This document shows positions 60,709 to 64,000 of a stretch of DNA of 64,000 nucleotides, piece after piece. The notes beneath the pieces were generated by a model. It was not told the DNA's origin, did no database searches, and worked only from the letters and a program-made list of their open reading frames with translations. Within the stretch, counting starts at the first letter, position 1. Each line of letters starts with the position of its first letter. The DNA comes from Tateyamaria sp947503385 (GTDB lineage: Bacteria; Pseudomonadota; Alphaproteobacteria; Rhodobacterales; Rhodobacteraceae). The stretch lies in the NCBI RefSeq assembly GCF_051195235.1, contig NZ_JBNFZM010000001.1:1054001-1118000 (forward strand). The letters are read 5' to 3'. The translations under genes were made by a program, and so were the position numbers.

Positions 60709-62244
60709 TCAGCGCAGGCGCTGCCCGTTGGCCAGCACGTGGCCTTCGTCGTTCACCTCGATCTTGGACTTGAGTGTATCTTCACCCTCGCCGGGCACCG
60801 CAAACAGACCCATCATCATGCGTGTGCCCATCGCCTGATCCTCGGGCACCAGACCCATGGCGACCAGCTTGTCCAGCAGGCCATTGCCGCCCACCAGCGA
60901 CAGGTTCACCGCACCCTTGGGTCGCGGCAGGCCGTCAAATGTCACCAGATCGCTGTTGTCAAAGACAAAGTCGCCCGCGCCGGTCAACTTGGCCCCCAGC
61001 GCGTCCAGTTCCAGCGCGTTCAGGGTCAGCGCGTTCAACTCGCCCGGTGCGGTGTCGGACTGCTCCAGCACGGCGGCCTGTTCCGGGTCGAGGAAATCGA
61101 ACAGCACCTTGGCCTTGCCTGACAGGTCCACGATCAACGTGGCCGGGTCGCGCGGCAATTGGCCCGCAGCATCAAACAGACCCCAAAGCGCGTCCGACAT
61201 GGTGAATTCGTCAAACCCGATGGCAAGGCCAAATTCCTGCTCTTCGTCGGATTTTTGCAAGGGCACCAGCAGGTTTGTGGACACCTCTGCCGCCGTCAGC
61301 GAGATCGGAAGCGGCAGTTCGGTCATCAGCATGTTCAGGTTCACACCGCGCTGCGCCACGTCATAGGTCAGACCGCCCGGTGCCATCGCCACGCGCAGCG
61401 TGCCTCCGTCGGATGCGGTGTTGATCGTGCCGCCCCCGTCCGGACCGTTAAAGGTCAGATCGTACCCGCCCTTGGTGGACGTAAATGTGCCGTCAAAGGC
61501 AAATCCACCGTCGAGCATTGCGTTCAGGTCCTGCATATCCACATCCATCGGCAGATCACCGGACCCTTCAAAGCTCAGCCCCTCCATCGCGCCGGTCATC
61601 TTGAATGTGCCGTCGCCCTTGGGGTCTTCAAAGAAGACATCATAGGTCAGCGCGCTGGCCGACATTGTCTGGGACAGGGTGCGTACGTCTCCGACTTGGT
61701 TGGACATGGTATAGGCCACGTCGCTTGCCACCATCGACATCCGCGCGATCTCGTCCGTGAGGATCACGCCAGACACTTCCACCCCATCAAGCGCCACGTC
61801 CACCTGCGCGGCGGTGTAGTCATAGGTCACGTCGCCCACGGCTCCCGTGGCGGTCATCACCGGTGCGGTCTGGGTGGAGGTCATCGTCAGCTCGATCTCG
61901 TCGGCATCCTCCTCGGGGGCGATGGTGATATCGAACGCAGTCACTTCGGACAGCGCGATCGACACAGACCCGTCGCTGTTTTCCGTGAACACGATCTCGC
62001 CCATGCGCACGTCCACCTTTCCGTCAGCGGCATCTTCGCCCAATGCGACCGACATGGAGACATCCGAGGCGGTCAGAACACCGGACGCGCTGGTCTCTGA
62101 TGCGGTCACTGCATAGCCGGTGCTGGTCATGTAGCTTTTCCAGTCTTCCCAGACCTCGACGGCAGTCAGGTCGGCAAAAGCTGCGGCGGGCAGGACCAGC
62201 GCAATGGCGGTGGACGCAGTCAACACTTGGGGAAAACGGGTCAT
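60709..62244 (-). CDS. DUF2125 exported protein
   Basis: The 511-residue product has a signal peptide (VLTASTAIALVLPAAAFA) and a long beta-rich mature region with many Asp/Thr/Ser residues, typical of DUF2125 proteins of Rhodobacterales: LTAVEVWEDWKSYMTSTGYAV, EIELTMTSTQTAPV, GGTINTASDGGTLRVAMAPGG, and a late GGNGLLDKLVAMGLVPEDQA. It is acidic and predicted periplasmic. The function is unknown. It is divergent from the enoyl-CoA hydratase gene. Confidence 0.85.
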   Translation of the reverse strand: MTRFPQVLTASTAIALVLPAAAFADLTAVEVWEDWKSYMTSTGYAVTASETSASGVLTASDVSMSVALGEDAADGKVDVRMGEIVFTENSDGSVSIALSEVTAFDITIAPEEDADEIELTMTSTQTAPVMTATGAVGDVTYDYTAAQVDVALDGVEVSGVILTDEIARMSMVASDVAYTMSNQVGDVRTLSQTMSASALTYDVFFEDPKGDGTFKMTGAMEGLSFEGSGDLPMDVDMQDLNAMLDGGFAFDGTFTSTKGGYDLTFNGPDGGGTINTASDGGTLRVAMAPGGLTYDVAQRGVNLNMLMTELPLPISLTAAEVSTNLLVPLQKSDEEQEFGLAIGFDEFTMSDALWGLFDAAGQLPRDPATLIVDLSGKAKVLFDFLDPEQAAVLEQSDTAPGELNALTLNALELDALGAKLTGAGDFVFDNSDLVTFDGLPRPKGAVNLSLVGGNGLLDKLVAMGLVPEDQAMGTRMMMGLFAVPGEGEDTLKSKIEVNDEGHVLANGQRLR

Positions 62245-62381
62245 GGGCAGGGAATCCTTTGGTCAAATGGCTGGCCGTATGGTCCGGCAGGCTACTGGGC
62301 GCGTCAAGTCGCATCGCTGGACCTCGCACGGATCAGGACGTAAGCGGTCAGTGACATGATTTGAAGAAAGGCAGGCAGACG

Positions 62382-63011
62382 ATGATCGAAATTTCTCAGG
62401 ACGGTCCCGTCACCACCCTCACCCTGACCCGCGCGGACAAGGCCAATGCCCTGACCGCCGACATGCTGTCCGATCTGGCCGACGCGGTTGCGGCGGCGAC
62501 AGAGGCGCAGGCGCTGATCCTGACCGGCGCAGGCAAGGTGTTCAGCGCGGGCATGGACCTTGAGGCCGCACAAAGCGGTCTGGCCACCGCGCCGGTGTGG
62601 GAACGTCTGTCGGGGGCGATTGCCGATTTTCGCGGGCTGAGTGTGGCCGCGCTCAACGGGACGGTTGCGGGCGGGGCGATGGGTATGGTTTTGGCCTGTG
62701 ACCTGCGTATTGCCGTGCCGGAGGCCAAGGTTTTTTATCCCGTGATGAAGCTGGGGTTTTTGCCGCAGCCCAGCGATCCGGGTCGCCTCGCGGCCCTCGT
62801 GGGACCCGCACGGGCCAAACTGATCCTGATGGCAGGCCAAAAGATCACCGCTTCGCAGGCGCTGGCATTTGGCCTTTTGGACGAGGTCGTGGCCGATGGC
62901 GACGTTATGGCCCGTGCGCGCAGTCTCGTGGCCGACACTGTTGCGGCGACACCCGCACATGCCCGGGCCATCAAGGCGCTGTGTTCCGCCCATGGCACAA
63001 CGAGCCGGTAG
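62382..63011 (+). CDS. Enoyl-CoA hydratase/isomerase family protein
   Basis: The 209-residue crotonase-fold enzyme is shorter than the usual ~260. It contains TLTRADKANALTADMLSDL, FSAGMDLEAAQSGL (oxyanion loop), LNGTVAGGAMGMVLACDLRIAV (second oxyanion region) and FYPVMKLGFLPQPSDPGRL, where canonical hydratases have a catalytic Glu; here the two Glu positions are not both evident, so isomerase or other chemistry is possible. The start at 62382 follows AAAGGCAGGCAGACG. The C-terminal helices seem reduced. Confidence 0.85.
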   Translation: MIEISQDGPVTTLTLTRADKANALTADMLSDLADAVAAATEAQALILTGAGKVFSAGMDLEAAQSGLATAPVWERLSGAIADFRGLSVAALNGTVAGGAMGMVLACDLRIAVPEAKVFYPVMKLGFLPQPSDPGRLAALVGPARAKLILMAGQKITASQALAFGLLDEVVADGDVMARARSLVADTVAATPAHARAIKALCSAHGTTSR

Positions 63012-63054
63012 TGCGCGTGGTTGATCCGTGCTATGCTTCTCTGGGGAGTTGTAT

Positions 63055-63219
63055 ATGGCGCGCGATACTTACATCATACGCCCGAAAAAACCGGCGCGTC
63101 CCGCGCCAACACCCCTGACTCATCAGGAAAAAATTCAGCTGATCGCCCGGCATGTGCTTCAGGATGTCGCCCGCCGCATCCATGCGCGCCCGTCCCGCCC
63201 GCGCCCGCACGAACCCTGA
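63055..63219 (+). CDS. Small basic protein of 54 residues
   Basis: The product MARDTYIIRPKKPARPAPTP continues with a helix (LTHQEKIQLIARHVLQDVAR) and a basic Pro/Arg/His-rich tail. It follows a good GGGGAGTTGTAT ribosome site, 43 bases after the hydratase gene, and may be its co-transcribed neighbour. I recognise no family. Confidence 0.55.
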   Translation: MARDTYIIRPKKPARPAPTPLTHQEKIQLIARHVLQDVARRIHARPSRPRPHEP

Positions 63220-63229
63220 CGCCCGGACC

Positions 63230-63463
63230 CTACCGCTTGCGCCGCCCACCCGGGACCTTTGACAAAAAGCCCGGCGGGCGTTTCGCCACCCAAGCAAAGA
63301 ATTTGGACAGCCGCGGATGGGCCCGCAACGCCTCTGGCGTGGCGTAGTCGCGCGCCAGTTCCGCCTCGGTCAGCGTCGCGTGAACCTCGCGATGGCAGAT
63401 GTGCGGTATTAGGTAGCAAGCGCAACACGCATAACATGTTGGATTCCTGTATTGAATCCCCAT
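63230..63463 (-). CDS. Hypothetical protein, possibly 5'-truncated
   Basis: The C-terminal part (LTEAELARDYATPEALRAHP, then LSKFFAWVAKRPPGFLSKVP and a basic end GGRRKR) looks like real coding sequence. The N-terminal part from the Met at 63463 is Cys-rich and odd (CYACCACYLIPHICH) and lies in lower-GC sequence, so the true 5' end may have been replaced. Its start codon would overlap the start codon of the divergent gene at 63462. Unknown function. Confidence 0.4.
   Translation of the reverse strand: MGIQYRNPTCYACCACYLIPHICHREVHATLTEAELARDYATPEALRAHPRLSKFFAWVAKRPPGFLSKVPGGRRKR
63441..63459. promoter_or_regulatory. Palindrome GGATTC-N7-GAATCC containing two GANTC sites
   Basis: A 6-bp inverted repeat contains GATTC (63442-63446) and GAATC (63454-63458), immediately upstream of the ATG at 63462. 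It could be an operator whose adenines are methylated by CcrM, or a chance palindrome. Confidence 0.4.
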
Positions 63464-63860
63464 GACCCGCAGATATTTCCGCCCGCTCAAACCTAAGACC
63501 GTAATTGATACCCTGCACTACGTTCGACAGGAGATGGTGCGCGAGGATCAGGAGGGCCTAGAACACGTAGACGCTTTGTTGCGGATGTATGGTGCGGAAC
63601 CCATGGCGCTCAATATGCCCCGCAAGACACCAAAAGACTTTGCCAAAGGCGAGTTGCGGCGGATGGTGCTGGAAGCGCTCAGGGGTGGGCCAAAAACGGG
63701 CGCTGAGATTGCGCGCGCCGTAAACGCACAAAAGACCAACATAGAATACAAGCGGGTCTACAAAAGGGTTTATATCTGCCTTTGGGGGCTTAAGCGACAA
63801 GGCTTGGTTGCAAATATACGACAGCACTGGGAGGCGAGCATTCCGACTAATTCGGCTTGA
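63462..63860 (+). CDS. Hypothetical protein with winged-helix-like C-terminal half
   Basis: The 132-residue product is basic. The first half (VIDTLHYVRQEMVREDQEG, HVDALLRMYGAEPMALNMP) is helical, and the second half reads like a small DNA-binding fold: LRRMVLEALRGGPKTGAEIARAVNA, VYKRVYICLWGLKRQGLVAN, where a helix-turn-helix is followed by a strand-rich wing. GC is lower than in the rest of the window, suggesting horizontal origin. The first ATG lacks a clear ribosome site. No family is recognised by name. Confidence 0.6.
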   Translation: MTRRYFRPLKPKTVIDTLHYVRQEMVREDQEGLEHVDALLRMYGAEPMALNMPRKTPKDFAKGELRRMVLEALRGGPKTGAEIARAVNAQKTNIEYKRVYKRVYICLWGLKRQGLVANIRQHWEASIPTNSA

Positions 63861-63868
63861 CACTCAAA

Positions 63869-64000
63869 TGAAAATTTCACAAAAGCCGGTAATTTTGTGC
63901 GGAGGTCATGTGGATTATCATTACAATCAGATGGGCGGTTATCGCGTTACGGATGCCCCTAACTTCCTGAAAAACTGTGAAGACTTTTCCAAACTTCACG
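63869..64000 (+). CDS. Start of an unrecognised gene (runs off the window)
   Basis: An ATG at 63869, five bases after the stop... of the preceding gene's region, opens a frame of 44 codons with no stop before the window end: MKISQKPVILCGGHVDYHYN and onwards to FSKLH. The sequence is only ~40% GC at its start, far below the window average. It may be co-transcribed with the gene ending at 63860. Unknown function; an ORF of this length could also be chance. Confidence 0.4.

Noticed and set aside
1..64000. tRNA or rRNA genes, CRISPR arrays, integrases, transposases
   Set aside because: Reading the intergenic regions I found no cloverleaf with a TTCGAATC-type loop, no regular short repeat-spacer series and no such proteins; a tRNAscan-SE or CRISPR finder run would settle this.

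Overview
This is a GC-rich chromosomal segment of a Rhodobacterales alphaproteobacterium, most likely of the Roseobacter group. The evidence is the gene content: a CcrM-type GANTC methyltransferase next to rnhB, an RpoHII-type heat-shock sigma factor, small families common in this order (DUF1467, DUF4170, DUF2125), a 4Fe-4S MutY, and Kdo-lipid A genes. The window is largely core genome. I see no rRNA or tRNA gene, CRISPR array, prophage or intact insertion sequence. Coding density is high, with many 4-base start/stop overlaps. The main exceptions are a roughly 1.85 kb stretch without a convincing gene (30.4-32.3 kb), a 0.6 kb gap at about 37.0-37.6 kb, and a lower-GC right edge.

Layout. 0-1 kb: the end of an SbtA-like bicarbonate permease with its PII-like partner, and a small ORF with a terminator. 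1.2-8.3 kb: a DUF4139 protein, asd, an MFS transporter, a DUF3095 cyclase-like protein, a VOC protein and a GhrA-type reductase. 8.4-15 kb, all on the minus strand: an M3 oligopeptidase, a membrane-anchored MoeB/ThiF protein, dut, coaBC, chaN and rpoHII. 15.1-18.5 kb, plus strand: cobP, a cobC-like phosphatase, a GST and comM. 18.5-25.8 kb: an esterase, gshB, yraN and rsmI, divergent from an LpoA-like lipoprotein and glnD. 25.8-30.4 kb: an accessory-looking block with two paralogous four-helix membrane proteins, a VOC protein, an HxlR regulator with a repeated operator-like sequence, an SDR coupled to an ECF sigma factor, and a D-2-hydroxyacid dehydrogenase.

30.4-32.3 kb holds a tandem 188-bp duplication and no clear gene. 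32.3-42.9 kb carries murJ, a rhomboid-fold protein lacking the usual catalytic residues, trpS, an MFS exporter, a VOC protein, a class II deacetylase, a nitroreductase, an EI24/CysZ-like protein, DUF1467, methylmalonyl-CoA epimerase, a response regulator and a GNAT enzyme. 43-48 kb: a DUF1501/DUF1800 pair, an HpaI-type aldolase, and a two-helix membrane protein that appears to end in a winged helix. 48.3-55.9 kb: rnhB, ccrM (three GANTC sites in its upstream region), a membrane class III cyclase, a cytochrome c, a cupin, AlkB, mutY, dciA and a DsbA-like protein. 56-63 kb: lpxK, kdtA, DUF4170, cysQ and pmbA in one minus-strand block, then DUF2125 and an enoyl-CoA hydratase. The last 0.6 kb has lower GC and unrecognised genes.

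Nothing is an obvious new defence or mobile system. The most promising leads are the membrane winged-helix protein, the HxlR/VOC/paired-membrane-protein module, the GANTC cluster upstream of ccrM, the residue-less rhomboid, the probable CTG start of kdtA, and the 188-bp tandem duplication.
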